Notes: generated from the letters alone by a model not told the origin. Counted from the stretch's first letter, positions 21,457 to 34,160 are shown. The stretch: DNA of 64,000 nt from Pulicaria dysenterica (GCA_947179395.2 OX359291.1:55721458-55785457), one strand, 5' to 3'. Program-made: numbers and translations.

Positions 21457-23398
21457 CAAGCCAAGCTTCATTCCGAAGAGACACCTCTCTGACACCTCCA
21501 GAAACCAACCAACACCTCTCTTACAACCCAGGCCACTCCAGGGCGCCTTCGGGCTGCTCTGGAGGGTTCCTCGCCTCCTATCCATGTAAATATGTAGTTT
21601 GTAGTGTAGGTTTGTAATTTTCGTAGCTGTAGTTGTTTTTCTTTCTTCGGAAACGAGTTCCAGCAAGTTTGTACGAGTCAGGATGATGTCCAGATGTATT
21701 TCTACCTTGTATAATACGAACTGGTATTCTCTTTCCTTTATTTTCGCTTCGTTACAATGAATACGAATTGATATAATTATGTAGTTGTTATGCGTAGGAT
21801 TATATTGTGATGATTTTATTTAAGACTTGGTATTTCTGAAATAATGAAACATTATAATTAGCTATTTTGTATAAAACTATCAGTTCATGCGCGTATTCGG
21901 CATTGTAAGTGTTGAAAAACCATTTGCTTAGGATATATGTATCCTTATACATATATATACAAACAGACTCACATTTATATGCATTTGCTCATGGACCCAC
22001 TTGAGGTGTATGATACGTATAAGTCTGGTATGTGTATACAGGGACATTTGCTCATAGATCCACTTGAGGTGTTGAACTGATATATTATCTTAATATCTAA
22101 ATATATATCTTCTTACCGGATGTTGACAGACAATGGTAATTATCCTGTCTATTATTTCATTAGAAGATAAATACTTACCTTTTAAGTAAAACGGGATAAC
22201 ACCCGGGAAGCAAGGTTTTATCTAACCAGTGTTTTTATAATACAGGGATTAAATCAGAGTTATCTTAAGATTGTTATAAATTGATAAACGATTGGTACCG
22301 AATCAACTTTAGAAATCATCTTAATAATTCCATTCATTTTATAACCGGATTAACTAATGCTACTATTAATATTGATTTGGAGGATTCGTGACTTGGCACT
22401 TTCTTTCCTGCTTTATTTACTTTTCCTGCCTAGTATTTAGTTTATTTTTATCATCACCTATCTATCTAACTAGACAGCAGTTTGGAATAAGAGTAGCCAT
22501 AGCTTTTACGCTTACCCGTGTTCGATATAAATCATCGGTCTTACCAGCACATCTTGCTACACGCGATGGGTTCTCTGCCCAGCCGTGCCGTGTGCATTTG
22601 TACCGTTGTGAAATCCGGTCCGCACCTAAACGCTCATATCAATTATACTTGTGCGAAGTAACTAAACATAAGTATTCTATTATAGGTGAACCCGAAGAAC
22701 AAGACGATCCCAAACATTACGTCTGTTTGTTATAGTCTCTCAGGTGAGTGTCGGATAACATTAGAATTAATATAACTATATTACATATTATTAGTATATA
22801 CAAATAATGCCATGATATGTAATGTATATGAAATATGCAAGAATTGAATCATGACTATGATATGATTATGTTTATGCAAGAAGCATGTATGGATTGAACC
22901 ATGGATATTATATGGTTATGATATGCGTGCTATGAGGCCCAGAATGGGCCAGTTATGTGTTTGTGATCAGATCCGAGATATGGGGGCTATTTATAGTCCC
23001 TAATCAAGACCAGCATGCGGTCTGGGATGCCTTGAGGCCTGCGGGTCGATGATAGCTTCAACGGTACATGGATAGGTATTTAGGGTTTGGTTAACCCAAT
23101 GTTCCTCGTGCGTTAAAAGAGGGTCAGTTTCCCGCTGTACCCTATGGAGTTGATGGCTTCATAACAAAACAGTGGACCGCTACCCGCTCACCCACCAGCG
23201 CGGTTGATGTGTCTGGTTTCCCCAGTTAGGAGTGTTGAGCCGGGCTCGCTACCCTGCAAGATTATGCTTCCTTCTGGCTGTGCCAGCTCATCGCGAGATG
23301 CTAGGATAGCACTATTTGATATGTTGATGATATGTGATATGTTTATATTACTGATTATGCTATCTTATGCTCACTAGCTTTAAATAGCTAACAGATAA
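21457..23398. other. Unassigned, probable old LTR-type repeat
   Basis: No gene recognised. It holds an imperfect direct repeat (CATTTGCTCAT..CCACTTGAGGTGT at about 21980 and 22045) and a strong 5' splice-donor-like AGGTGAGT at 22742-22749. The GC-richer block 22920-23300 resembles Ty3/gypsy LTR tails in general texture only. The open stretch 22388-22735 (115 codons) has no recognisable domain. The region ends at the LTR of B2. Confidence 0.35.
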
Positions 23399-24590
23399 TG
23401 TTGGTCCCTTGGTGAGAATAACAACAAGCAACAGTGTGTAGAAGGGAGGGGGGTTGAATACACTTTCTGCGGAAATTGAACAAATCAAATAAAAGTGCTA
23501 CACAAAATAAATCAAACCACAATCAATTGAATTCTTTTATTAAGAACATGATTACAATGCTTTGAATAAGAAGATGATTACAATAACTATCAAGTAAGCA
23601 ACTCTTGATATATAATCACTTAATATAAATCTCTCAATCTCTCAAACTTAGTTATATATAATCAACTTATGATTATAGATACTGACGACTCTCTAAACAG
23701 GATTTACACATATTGAATCAACTAATGATTACTTACCAATATCACAACTGATGTGACAATTCAAACACACAAATGGTTTGGCAATCTGTGAATTTCTTGA
23801 TCACGTTGAACTTACAAACAGTGATTCAAGAATCGTAACACATACGGTGAGGTGAGGTTTTGGCTCTACAACACCTAGTTGTTTTCTACGTCGTAGTAGA
23901 AGTCGTACCTCTAAACTTATCAGGAGATAAGTATTTATAATCTTGTTGCTACGGTTCCTAACAAACTGGACTAATCCTCATTTGCTAACTAACTATCGGA
24001 TAACTCGGAATCTTGAATCTTGAATCTTTTTATCTTGAGTCTTCAATCTTCAATCTTGATTCTAGAGTCTTCTTATCCACGCCGTAGAATTAGAGAGATA
24101 AAAGATAAATTTAAAACACATTTAAATCATCTTTAAACTGACTTCTTTAGTCGGACTGAGTTACTCAGCTTTAAACTCATCAAGCTGAGTTCTTCGATAA
24201 CACACTCGAAAACAAACATGGACTAACATGTATAATTATTAACTCATCCTTAGAAGTCCAAAGAGTTAAATAAAACATATTTAGTAACTCTGTCGAGCTG
24301 AATCTACTTCTGAGCTGAGTCACTCAGCTTGAAACATATCAAGCTGAATTCTTGATATATACCTTATGTGACATACACAGCTTATCAAACACAATAATAA
24401 ACTAACTAAGGTATAGTATAAACTGGTCGAACATATGCTCAGTTTACATTCAGCTTGTACTCAGTCTGAATCACTATGAGTGTTCAGTCTGACTAAGCTT
24501 CATAATTCTGTTTAAGTTATACGTAGAACATATCTTACAAACTTAACTTTGTCTCATCAAATCTTAACTGATGAGATCATTTTCCCAACA
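23399..24590 (-). repeat. 3' LTR of B2
   Basis: 1192 bp with plus-strand ends TGTTGGTCCC and TTTTCCCAACA. TATAAATA (minus) is at 23932-23939. It is more diverged from the B1 LTRs than they are from each other by eye, so it represents a separate insertion. The polypurine tract follows at 24591. Confidence 0.92.
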
Positions 24591-24604
24591 AACTCCCCCT
24601 ATTT
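24591..24604 (-). other. Polypurine tract of B2
   Basis: Same AAATAGGGGGAGTT (minus) as in B1, directly adjoining the LTR. Confidence 0.88.
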
Positions 24605-24934
24605 GATGATGACAAAACCATCAAACAGTTCTTAAGTTTGTTTAACAGAATTATATTGTAAATCTTAAACTTATCAAGATTTTAAATTTGAACTAATCAA
24701 ATTTTAATTGAACTTATCAATTTAAATTGAAACACACCAACTTATGAATAAGAACTTATTTGTTATTCATTTTGCTGAACTTATCAGAATTAAATATGAA
24801 CACATCACAACACAGTTGAACATATCAAACTTCATACTTGTATTAATTGAACTGATCATAATACAAAATACTTGATCACTTAGATCATGCACACTAAGTT
24901 TTTACAGACTAATCTAATTTATAATAGAACCAAT
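24605..24934 (-). other. B2 3' untranslated region
   Basis: AT-rich and non-coding, with a few TTGAACTTATCAA repeats. Collinear with 8977-9390 of B1 but shorter. Confidence 0.6.
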
Positions 24935-27853
24935 CTATTGAGCATGCAGCTCTTCAAATTCCTTTATCTCCTTGTTAATTTCTTCAAGGATTTCTTGCAG
25001 GTTAGGTAAATGTTGAAGCTGATCCTTTTGTTCAGTCATTTCAATAATTTGTCTTGGAGCAAATACTTGAGATACCCCACATGTATAAATTGATGCATTA
25101 GCCTGGAAGCATTTTTCACCATTTCTGTCCAAGTACATGAACCCTTTCTGAGGCTTTTCAACATATGTATTCTCTTGAAACTCTATGCCTTCAGGAAAAG
25201 CAAGACTGTCCTTGTTTGCTTTTGCTAAACCAGCTGGCTTTTTCAGTTTGTCCTTTCCTATTTTGTGAAAGGAAGTCACTAGGGTAGCTATCTCTGATCT
25301 GGGTATGATTTGCATCGCATCAGCTTTAGCAAGTATTCTTAGAATTTCATCTTTGACTTAATTCCTTGCAGAGGACTTTTCCATCTGCTTGATAATAATA
25401 GCTACTTGCTTCCACTCTTCATAACCCAGCTTATCAAGTTGATTCAGCTCCAGAGAAGATATTTCACCATTCTTTAAGACGAACTCCATGATGATGATCC
25501 CTTGAACTAAATTCAACTTGAGTAAATCAATCTGAGAAGAGAAGTACAGTTTTTCATAACATTTAGTTATATCTTCTTCCTCAGTTTGATCTTGGATAGG
25601 AAGCTCCTCTACTTCTTCCTCCTTGGGCATGATTGGTAGTCTGAGTCTATAAAGCTCTTCATTCTGCTTCTTGATTTGTTCAGCCCAAGCTCTTTCTCTT
25701 CTCTCTTTCTCCTCTGCTAACTCAGCTTGAACATCCATTTGTCTTCTTCTCAGCTCATCGACAGATATCCTAAGCTGATCAGTTTCCTCTTGTTCTAATC
25801 TTCTAACTGCCATCAGTGAAGCTCTCTCTTGTAATGTCATTTTATCTGCAGAGTCTTCATCCGAGGCTGATGATTCACTTAGAATCATTTTCCTTCTTTT
25901 CTGTTGAGGAGTTTCTGATTCATCTGAGCTTACTACTACTGGTCTTTTGCCTTTTGCCTTCTCAGTCAGCTCAGGTTCTTTCTCTGTTTCTTTCTCCCCC
26001 TCAATCTGATATGCTCCCTCTGCCAATAATAGTAAAGCTTCAGCTTTGACTAACTCAGCTTCAGCTTCTTGAACCTTCTCCCCCTTTTTTTCATCATCAA
26101 TCGGGGTCGAAGTCTTTTGATGTTGTAGGCCAGCAACTGCAGATTTCAATTGAAGCACCTCCTCATCCAAATTATCAAGAATCATCAACATATTCTTCTT
26201 TGATTTCTTTCTTTTGAGATGCAATTTGTCAAACTGACCTTTAAAGAAATTCAGCAAGTCATCTAAGTCAGCCTGAGAAGGTTGGAATTTGGGTGCATCA
26301 TCCAAAGGTTGTTGTTTACCTTCAAACTCATTTGCACCAGAGTCTTGACCCGGTGAATCACCCTGGTTTGAAGATGAAACATTGGCAGGTCGTGCAATAG
26401 GGTGTGAGAAGTGAAGAGAAGTAATTGTGCTCGAAACGTGAACTGTATGGGTTGATGGTTGGCGAATTGGTTTGGAGGGGGGTGATTGACCCTGGGGATT
26501 GGTCATTCTATCAATGTTACCTAAGTGTGTCTGCTCAGGCACGGTAATAGGCTCTCCCATGGCTCGAGTAAGTGTGAGCTGAGTAGACACCACACCCGGT
26601 ATTGGCTATTGGGTTGATATGAGCCTTGAGGTTGACACCTTAAGAGAATGTGTCTCCCCCTTAACTCCTGCCCGTGGAGGGATCAGTGTGATCTCAGCTC
26701 CAATGATGCCTTTAGGAGTGGCACCACCTATGGCAGTTTTACGAGTATAGGTGCGGATATTCTCCCTAGCAGCAGTGGGCATACTAGGTGCAGCTTCAGA
26801 TTGGGATTGTATATGGAATGAAGGTGGAGGAGATTAGATAAACTGGGTTGGGCTTACCACAGCCTTATCTCCAAAAACCGATGGAGAATAGTGAGAAGAA
26901 AGAGAGAGTGGAGAGGTCTTACCAGAAGCAGCTTCAATGGTTGCTGGTTCAGCTTGAGCAGAGTGCTCTGCTTAAACCTCCGTGTCAGCGTAGGAAGCTC
27001 CCCCTTGAGGTGATCCCTCATCTTCACTTGCAGATGAAACTCCCTCAACCACCAAGAGCATTGGACCACTCAGACCCTCTTGCTCAGGGAAGATGTCATT
27101 GTTAAACATCTTGGGGCTGAGAGTTGGAACAGGGAACACATCCCATCCAGCTCCATATAAATCCCCCAACTCAACTTCAAGCACCAAGGACAAGTACCTT
27201 ATGAATGGCACATGGAGGTCCCTGGTGGTCTTCAGTACTTGGACTTTGAGCTCGTTGAAAATAAGCTGCGCATAGCCGATACGTCTATCAAAGAACATGT
27301 TGTATAGCAGCTGAATTTCAAACTCGTTAACTTGGTCCAAGCTACCAACTTTAGTCCCCAGTGAACGTACCACTGTTGACACCATGAAGCCCCAGCTGGT
27401 TGGGAAAGTAACCTTCTTAATCACCCCTTCAGTGTGAGGGTGACCTATTTGAGGTAGAACTGATCTCGCCACTTGTCTAGTCACGGTGGGCTCGAACACA
27501 TCTTGAACAGGGAGTTGAAGAACATCCCTCAGCCGTTGAACCGTGAGGGCCACTGTTCGATTGCCATTTAGAACAGTGCCTGTTATCTATCCCCTGTTCT
27601 GGTTGAAAGTGCATGTGTACCAGAACTCCAAAAGATGTTTCGGAGCAATATGAGCAGGTGCTCCAATGAAGGCAAATACCAAAGGGCATTTCCGGATGTA
27701 GGCTATCCAGATTTCATAACCTCTGCCCTGTTTCCTTGGAGGAATAGCAAGGCAGGCACGCTGATTATTAATTTTGATCAGCGGAAATCCGTTGTTTTTT
27801 AAAGCAGCACCCCTAACTATTCTATCACTTAGAATAAGAGTGGTTCCTTCCAT
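24935..27853 (-). pseudogene. B2 extra (post-pol) ORF, one frame with nonsense codons
   Basis: From the ATG at 27853 (MEGTTLILSDRIVRG) to 24935, 2919 bp stay essentially in one frame with stops at 27587-27589, near 26970, between 26594 and 26850, and near 25355. The N-terminal domain has LLEFWYTCTFN, LTVQRLRDVLQLPVQD and SLDQVNEFEIQLLYN. The middle has a basic NLS-like QQKRRKM (around residue 650). A long coiled-coil-like stretch includes EETDQLRISVDELRRRQ. The C-terminal part is EIKEFEELHAQ. No membrane segment is visible. B1 shows the same domains. Function unknown; nuclear location is inferred from the basic cluster. Confidence 0.82.
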
Positions 27854-28060
27854 CGTGAAAGTTTGAAAATGACACTGAGTAAGAAAATGTCGTTGCACAG
27901 AGCAAAGAGCGTTGCACTGAGCGAGTTAGGGTTTCGAAATCAATGGAACAGAAGATTGCACTTAGCAAATTTGTAGAGAGGTATATAAGCAGATGAAAGG
28001 TTTATAGATGGGAAGTTTAAGCGTAAACCTCTAAAATGCGGGTAAAGTCGTTATATATAC
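27854..28060 (-). promoter_or_regulatory. Putative promoter of the B2 extra ORF, repeated in each tandem unit
   Basis: On the minus strand TATATATA (28052-28059), a second TATAAAC-like box near 28000, and a telo-box GAAACCCTAA (27925-27934) precede the ATG at 27853. The same elements recur every 1785 bp: telo-boxes at 29710-29719, 31495-31504 and 33280-33289. Promoter function is inferred. Confidence 0.5.
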
Positions 28061-28319
28061 CTTTTTGAGGAGAGAGAAAAATTACCGTTGGAACTCCTTT
28101 TTAATCCGTTACGCCGGTAAATTACGGCTTGATGTAACATTTAGAGGGTGGAAACACATCATTCACCAACGGATACAAGTGTATAATAATAATATTAACA
28201 CATAATAAGATTATAAACACTGTTGTATTACACCAATAATGAATTAGTATAATACGCGATTTTGAGACTTACTCAAATACGCACCTGCATATGAAGTAAT
28301 TACACTCAGTAATTAAATC

Positions 28320-28560
28320 ATAGTTTGGACACACCAAGCTGAGTAAACTTATTACTCAGTTTAAGTCAAGCACTCAGCTTGATTCAAGCACTCAGCTTGA
28401 GGTCAGTACTCAGCTTAAGATTGATACTCAGCTTGAGTAGAGCACACAGCACAAACTTAATGACACTGAGTCAATTGTTGTTTGAGACTGACTCAAACTT
28501 GTTTCTAACTACACTGAATAGTTTAAAACTTGGTTGGTGCCAACCAAACGTGTGAACATA
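28320..28560 (-). repeat. CTCAGCTTGA motif cluster in the B2 spacer
   Basis: ACTCAGCTTGA, ACTCAGCTTAAG and TGAGTCAA variants recur within 200 bp. The cluster is repeated at +1785 in each unit (near 30105, 31890 and 33675). Confidence 0.7.
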
Positions 28561-28882
28561 TCACTCAGGTTGAGTGAAGCACATAGTTCAGACTCAATGA
28601 CACTTAGTCAGTTGTTTGAGACTGACTCAAACTGTACCATAACTACACTAAGTAGTTAGAATATGTTTGGAACTCACCAAACGTGTGAACTAATCATTCA
28701 GCTTGACTTGTTATACAGTTTATGAAAACTCATTTATAAACTGTGCACTCAGCTTAAGACACTTACTCTTTGTCAAACTGAAAAACCCAGATTCTAGACA
28801 CTTAGCTAGGGGTTGAGCATACCCAATTTACTTAGCAGATACATAAACATCTTCTCATCAAGTGGTTTAGTAAAAATGTCTG

Positions 28883-29638
28883 CTAATTAAACATCTTGGG
28901 GCTGAGAGTTGGAACAGGGAACACATCCCATCCAGCTCCATATAAATCCCCCAACTCAACTTCAAGCACCAAGGACAAGTACCATATGAATGGCACATGG
29001 AGGTCCCTGGTGGTCTTCAGTACTTGGACTTTGAGCTCGTTGAAAATAAGTTGCGCATAGCCGATACGTCTATCAAAGAACATGTTGTATAGCAGCTGAA
29101 TTTCAAACTCGTTAACTTGGTCCAAGCTACCAACTTTAGTCCCCAGTGAACGTACCACTGTTGACACCATGAAGCCCCAGCTGGTTGGGAAAGTAACCTT
29201 CTTAATCACCCCTTCAGTGTGAGGGTGACCTATTTGAGGTAGAACTGATCTCGCCACTTGTCTAGTCACGGTGGGCTCGAACACATCTTGAACAGGGAGT
29301 TGAAGAACATCCCTCAGCCGTTGAACCGTGAGGGCCACTGTTCGATTGCCATTTAGAACAGTGCCTGTTATCTCTCCCCTGTTCTGGTTGAAAGTGCATG
29401 TGTACCAGAACTCCAAAAGATGTTTCGGAGCAATATGAGCAGGTGCTCCAATGAAGGCAAATACCAAAGGGCATTTCCGGATGTAGGCTATCCAGATTTC
29501 ATAACCTCTGCCCTGTTTCCTTGGAGGAATAGCAAGGCAGGCACGCTGATTATTAATTTTGATCAGCGGAAATCCGTTGTTTTTTAAAGCAGCACCCCTA
29601 ACTATTCTATCACTTAGAATAAGAGTGGTTCCTTCCAT
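28883..29638 (-). CDS. Stand-alone N-terminal domain ORF, tandem unit 2
   Basis: 251 intact codons starting MEGTTLILSDRIVRG at 29638 and ending SPKMFN. The stop TAG is created by the tandem junction. It contains the complete conserved N-terminal domain of the extra ORF, with its own TATA and telo-box upstream. Whether it is expressed is unknown. A truncated protein could compete with the full-length form; that is speculation. It differs from unit 1 by Trp for Arg in PFIWYLSL and by having Glu where units 1 and 3 have a stop. Confidence 0.65.
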   Translation of the reverse strand: MEGTTLILSDRIVRGAALKNNGFPLIKINNQRACLAIPPRKQGRGYEIWIAYIRKCPLVFAFIGAPAHIAPKHLLEFWYTCTFNQNRGEITGTVLNGNRTVALTVQRLRDVLQLPVQDVFEPTVTRQVARSVLPQIGHPHTEGVIKKVTFPTSWGFMVSTVVRSLGTKVGSLDQVNEFEIQLLYNMFFDRRIGYAQLIFNELKVQVLKTTRDLHVPFIWYLSLVLEVELGDLYGAGWDVFPVPTLSPKMFN

Positions 29639-30667
29639 CGTGAAAGTTTGAAAATGACACTGAGTAAGAAAATGTCGTTGCACAGAGCAAAGAGCGTTGC
29701 ACTGAGCGAGTTAGGGTTTCGAAATCAATGGAACAGAAGATTGCACTTAGCAAATTTGTAGAGAGGTATATAAGCAGATGAAAGGTTTATAGATGGGAAG
29801 TTTAAGCGTAAACCTCTAAAATGCGGGTAAAGTCGTTATATATACCTTTTTGAGGAGAGAGAAAAATTACCGTTGGAATTCCTTTTTAATCCGTTACGCC
29901 GGTAAATTACGGCTTGATGTAACATTTAGAGGGTGGAAACACATCATTCACCAACGGATACAAGTGTATAATAATAATATTAACACATAATAAGATTATA
30001 AACACTGTTGTATTACACCAATAATGAATTAGTATAATACGCGATTTTGAGACTTACTCAAATACGCACCTGCATATGAAGTAATTACACTCAGTAATTA
30101 AATCATAGTTTGGACACACCAAGCTGAGTAAACTTATTACTCAGTTTAAGTCAAGCACTCAGCTTGATTCAAGCACTCAGCTTGAGGTCAGTACTCAGCT
30201 TAAGATTGATACTCAGCTTGAGTAGAGCACACAGCACAAACTTAATGACACTGAGTCAATTGTTGTTTGAGACTGACTCAAACTTGTTTCTAACTACACT
30301 GAATAGTTTAAAACTTGGTTGGTGCCAACCAAACGTGTGAACATATCACTCAGGTTGAGTGAAGCACATAGTTCAGACTCAATGACACTTAGTCAGTTGT
30401 TTGAGACTGACTCAAACTGTACCATAACTACACTAAGTAGTTAGAATATGTTTGGAACTCACCAAACGTGTGAACTAATCATTCAGCTTGACTTGTTATA
30501 CAGTTTATGAAAACTCATTTATAAACTGTGCACTCAGCTTAAGACACTTACTCTTTGTCAAACTGAAAAACCCAGATTCTAGACACTTAGCTAGGGGTTG
30601 AGCATACCCAATTTACTTAGCAGATACATAAACATCTTCTCATCAAGTGGTTTAGTAAAAATGTCTG

Positions 30668-31423
30668 CTAATTAAACATCTTGGGGCTGAGAGTTGGAAC
30701 AGGGAACACATCCCATCCAGCTCCATATAAATCCCCCAACTCAACTTCAAGCACCAAGGACAAGTACCATATGAATGGCACATGGAGGTCCCTGGTGGTC
30801 TTCAGTACTTGGACTTTGAGCTCGTTGAAAATAAGTTGCGCATAGCCGATACGTCTATCAAAGAACATGTTGTATAGCAGCTGAATTTCAAACTCGTTAA
30901 CTTGGTCCAAGCTACCAACTTTAGTCCCCAGTGAACGTACCACTGTTGACACCATGAAGCCCCAGCTGGTTGGGAAAGTAACCTTCTTAATCACCCCTTC
31001 AGTGTGAGGGTGACCTATTTGAGGTAGAACTGATCTCGCCACTTGTCTAGTCACGGTGGGCTCGAACACATCTTGAACAGGGAGTTGAAGAACATCCCTC
31101 AGCCGTTGAACCGTGAGGGCCACTGTTCGATTGCCATTTAGAACAGTGCCTGTTATCTATCCCCTGTTCTGGTTGAAAGTGCATGTGTACCAGAACTCCA
31201 AAAGATGTTTCGGAGCAATATGAGCAGGTGCTCCAATGAAGGCAAATACCAAAGGGCATTTCCGGATGTAGGCTATCCAGATTTCATAACCTCTGCCCTG
31301 TTTCCTTGGAGGAATAGCAAGGCAGGCACGCTGATTATTAATTTTGATCAGCGGAAATCCGTTGTTTTTTAAAGCAGCACCCCTAACTATTCTATCACTT
31401 AGAATAAGAGTGGTTCCTTCCAT
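30668..31423 (-). pseudogene. Stand-alone N-terminal domain ORF, tandem unit 3, nonsense at codon 89
   Basis: Same 251-codon layout as unit 2, but TAG at 31157-31159 (after FNQNRG) replaces the GAG of units 2 and 4. Unit 1 carries the same stop. Confidence 0.75.
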
Positions 31424-32452
31424 CGTGAAAGTTTGAAAATGACACTGAGTAAGAAAATGTCGTTGCACAGAGCAAAGAGCGTTGCACTGAGCGAGTTAGG
31501 GTTTCGAAATCAATGGAACAGAAGATTGCACTTAGCAAATTTGTAGAGAGGTATATAAGCAGATGAAAGGTTTATAGATGGGAAGTTTAAGCGTAAACCT
31601 CTAAAATGCGGGTAAAGTCGTTATATATACCTTTTTGAGGAGAGAGAAAAATTACCGTTGGAATTCCTTTTTAATCCGTTACGCCGGTAAATTACGGCTT
31701 GATGTAACATTTAGAGGGTGGAAACACATCATTCACCAACGGATACAAGTGTATAATAATAATATTAACACATAATAAGATTATAAACACTGTTGTATTA
31801 CACCAATAATGAATTAGTATAATACGCGATTTTGAGACTTACTCAAATATGCACCTGCATATGAAGTAATTACACTCAGTAATTAAATCATAGTTTGGAC
31901 ACACCAAGCTGAGTAAACTTATTACTCAGTTTAAGTCAAGCACTCAGCTTGATTCAAGCACTCAGCTTGAGGTCAGTACTCAGCTTAAGATTGATACTCA
32001 GCTTGAGTAGAGCACACAGCACAAACTTAATGACACTGAGTCAATTGTTGTTTGAGACTGACTCGAACTTGTTTCTAACTACACTGAGTAGTTTAAAACT
32101 TGGTTGGTGCCAACCAAACGTGTGAACATATCACTCAGCTTGAGTGAAGCCCATAGTTCAGACTCAATGACACTTAGTCAGTTGTTTGAGACTGACTCAA
32201 ACTGTATCATAACTACACTAAGTAGTTAGAATATGTTTGGAACTCACCAAACGTGTGAACTAATCATTCAGCTTGACTTGTTATACAGTTTATGAAAACT
32301 CATTTATAAACTGTGCACTCAGCTTAAGACACTTACTCTTTGTCAAACTGAAAAACCCAGATTCTAGACACTTAGCTAGGGGTTGAGCATACCCAATTTA
32401 CTTAGCAGATACATAAACATCTTCTCATCAAGTGGTTTAGTAAAAATGTCTG

Positions 32453-33208
32453 CTAATTAAACATCTTGGGGCTGAGAGTTGGAACAGGGAACACATCCCA
32501 TCCAGCTCCATATAAATCCCCCAACTCAACTTCAAGCACCAAGGACAAGTACCATATGAATGGCACATGGAGGTCCCTGGTGGTCTTCAGTACTTGGACT
32601 TTGAGCTCGTTGAAAATAAGTTGCGCATAGCCGATACGTCTATCAAAGAACATGTTGTATAGCAGCTGAATTTCAAACTCGTTAACTTGGTCCAAGCTAC
32701 CAACTTTAGTCCCCAGTGAACGTACCACTGTTGACACCATGAAGCCCCAGCTGGTTGGGAAAGTAACCTTCTTAATCACCCCTTCAGTGTGAGGGTGACC
32801 TATTTGAGGTAGAACTGATCTCGCCACTTGTCTAGTCACGGTGGGCTCGAACACATCTTGAACAGGGAGTTGAAGAACATCCCTCAGCCGTTGAACCGTG
32901 AGGGCCACTGTTCGATTGCCATTTAGAACAGTGCCTGTTATCTCTCCCCTGTTCTGGTTGAAAGTGCATGTGTACCAGAACTCCAAAAGATGTTTCGGAG
33001 CAATATGAGCAGGTGCTCCAATGAAGGCAAATACCAAAGGGCATTTCCGGATGTAGGCTATCCAGATTTCATAACCTCTGCCCTGTTTCCTTGGAGGAAT
33101 AGCAAGGCAGGCACGCTGATTATTAATTTTGATCAGCGGAAATCCGTTGTTTTTTAAAGCAGCACCCCTAACTATTCTATCACTTAGAATAAGAGTGGTT
33201 CCTTCCAT
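32453..33208 (-). CDS. Stand-alone N-terminal domain ORF, tandem unit 4
   Basis: 251 intact codons, protein identical to unit 2 as far as read, ending at the junction-made TAG. In element sense this is the first unit after pol. Upstream telo-box at 33280-33289 and TATATATA at 33407-33414. Confidence 0.65.
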   Translation of the reverse strand: MEGTTLILSDRIVRGAALKNNGFPLIKINNQRACLAIPPRKQGRGYEIWIAYIRKCPLVFAFIGAPAHIAPKHLLEFWYTCTFNQNRGEITGTVLNGNRTVALTVQRLRDVLQLPVQDVFEPTVTRQVARSVLPQIGHPHTEGVIKKVTFPTSWGFMVSTVVRSLGTKVGSLDQVNEFEIQLLYNMFFDRRIGYAQLIFNELKVQVLKTTRDLHVPFIWYLSLVLEVELGDLYGAGWDVFPVPTLSPKMFN

Positions 33209-34160
33209 CGTGAAAGTTTGAAAATGACACTGAGTAAGAAAATGTCGTTGCACAGAGCAAAGAGCGTTGCACTGAGCGAGTTAGGGTTTCGAAATCAATG
33301 GAACAGAAGATTGCACTTAGCAAATTTGTAGAGAGGTATATAAGCAGATGAAAGGTTTATAGATGGGAAGTTTAAGCGTAAACCTCTAAAATGCGGGTAA
33401 AGTCGTTATATATACCTTTTTGAGGAGAGAGAAAAATTACCGTTGGAATTCCTTTTTAATCCGTTACGCCGGTAAATTACGGCTTGATGTAACATTTAGA
33501 GGGTGGAAACACATCATTCACCAACGGATACAAGTGTATAATAATAATATTAACACATAATAAGATTATAAACACTGTTGTATTACACCAATAATGAATT
33601 AGTATAATACGCGATTTTGAGACTTACTCAAATACGCACCTGCATATGAAGTAATTACACTCAGTAATTAAATCATAGTTTGGACACACCAAGCTGAGTA
33701 AACTTATTACTCAGTTTAAGTCAAGCACTCAGCTTGATTCAAGCACTCAGCTTGAGGTCAGTACTCAGCTTAAGATTGATACTCAGCTTGAGTAGAGCAC
33801 ACAGCACAAACTTAATGACACTGAGTCAATTGTTGTTTGAGACTGACTCAAACTTGTTTCTAACTACACTGAATAGTTTAAAACTTGGTTGGTGCCAACC
33901 AAACGTGTGAACATATCACTCAGGTTGAGTGAAGCACATAGTTCAGACTCAATGACACTTAGTCAGTTGTTTGAGACTGACTCAAACTTTACCATAACTA
34001 CACTAAGTAGTTAGAATATGTTTGGAACTCACCAAACGTGTGAACTAATCATTCAGCTTGACTTGTTATACAGTTTATGAAAACTCATTTATAAACTGTG
34101 CACTCAGCTTAAGACACTTACTCTTTGTCAAACTGAAAAACCCAGATTCTAGACACTTAG

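Noticed and set aside
21071..21589. 172-codon ORF
   Set aside because: It is made of the 112-bp repeat and shows no protein features; overlapping frames are equally open.
22388..22735. 115-codon ORF as a host exon before a GTGAGT donor
   Set aside because: No domain, no homology recognised, and surrounding sequence looks like repeat DNA; kept only as a note.
28320..28810. Direct repeats as a CRISPR array
   Set aside because: Plant retrotransposon spacer; repeats are irregular, without uniform spacers or cas genes.
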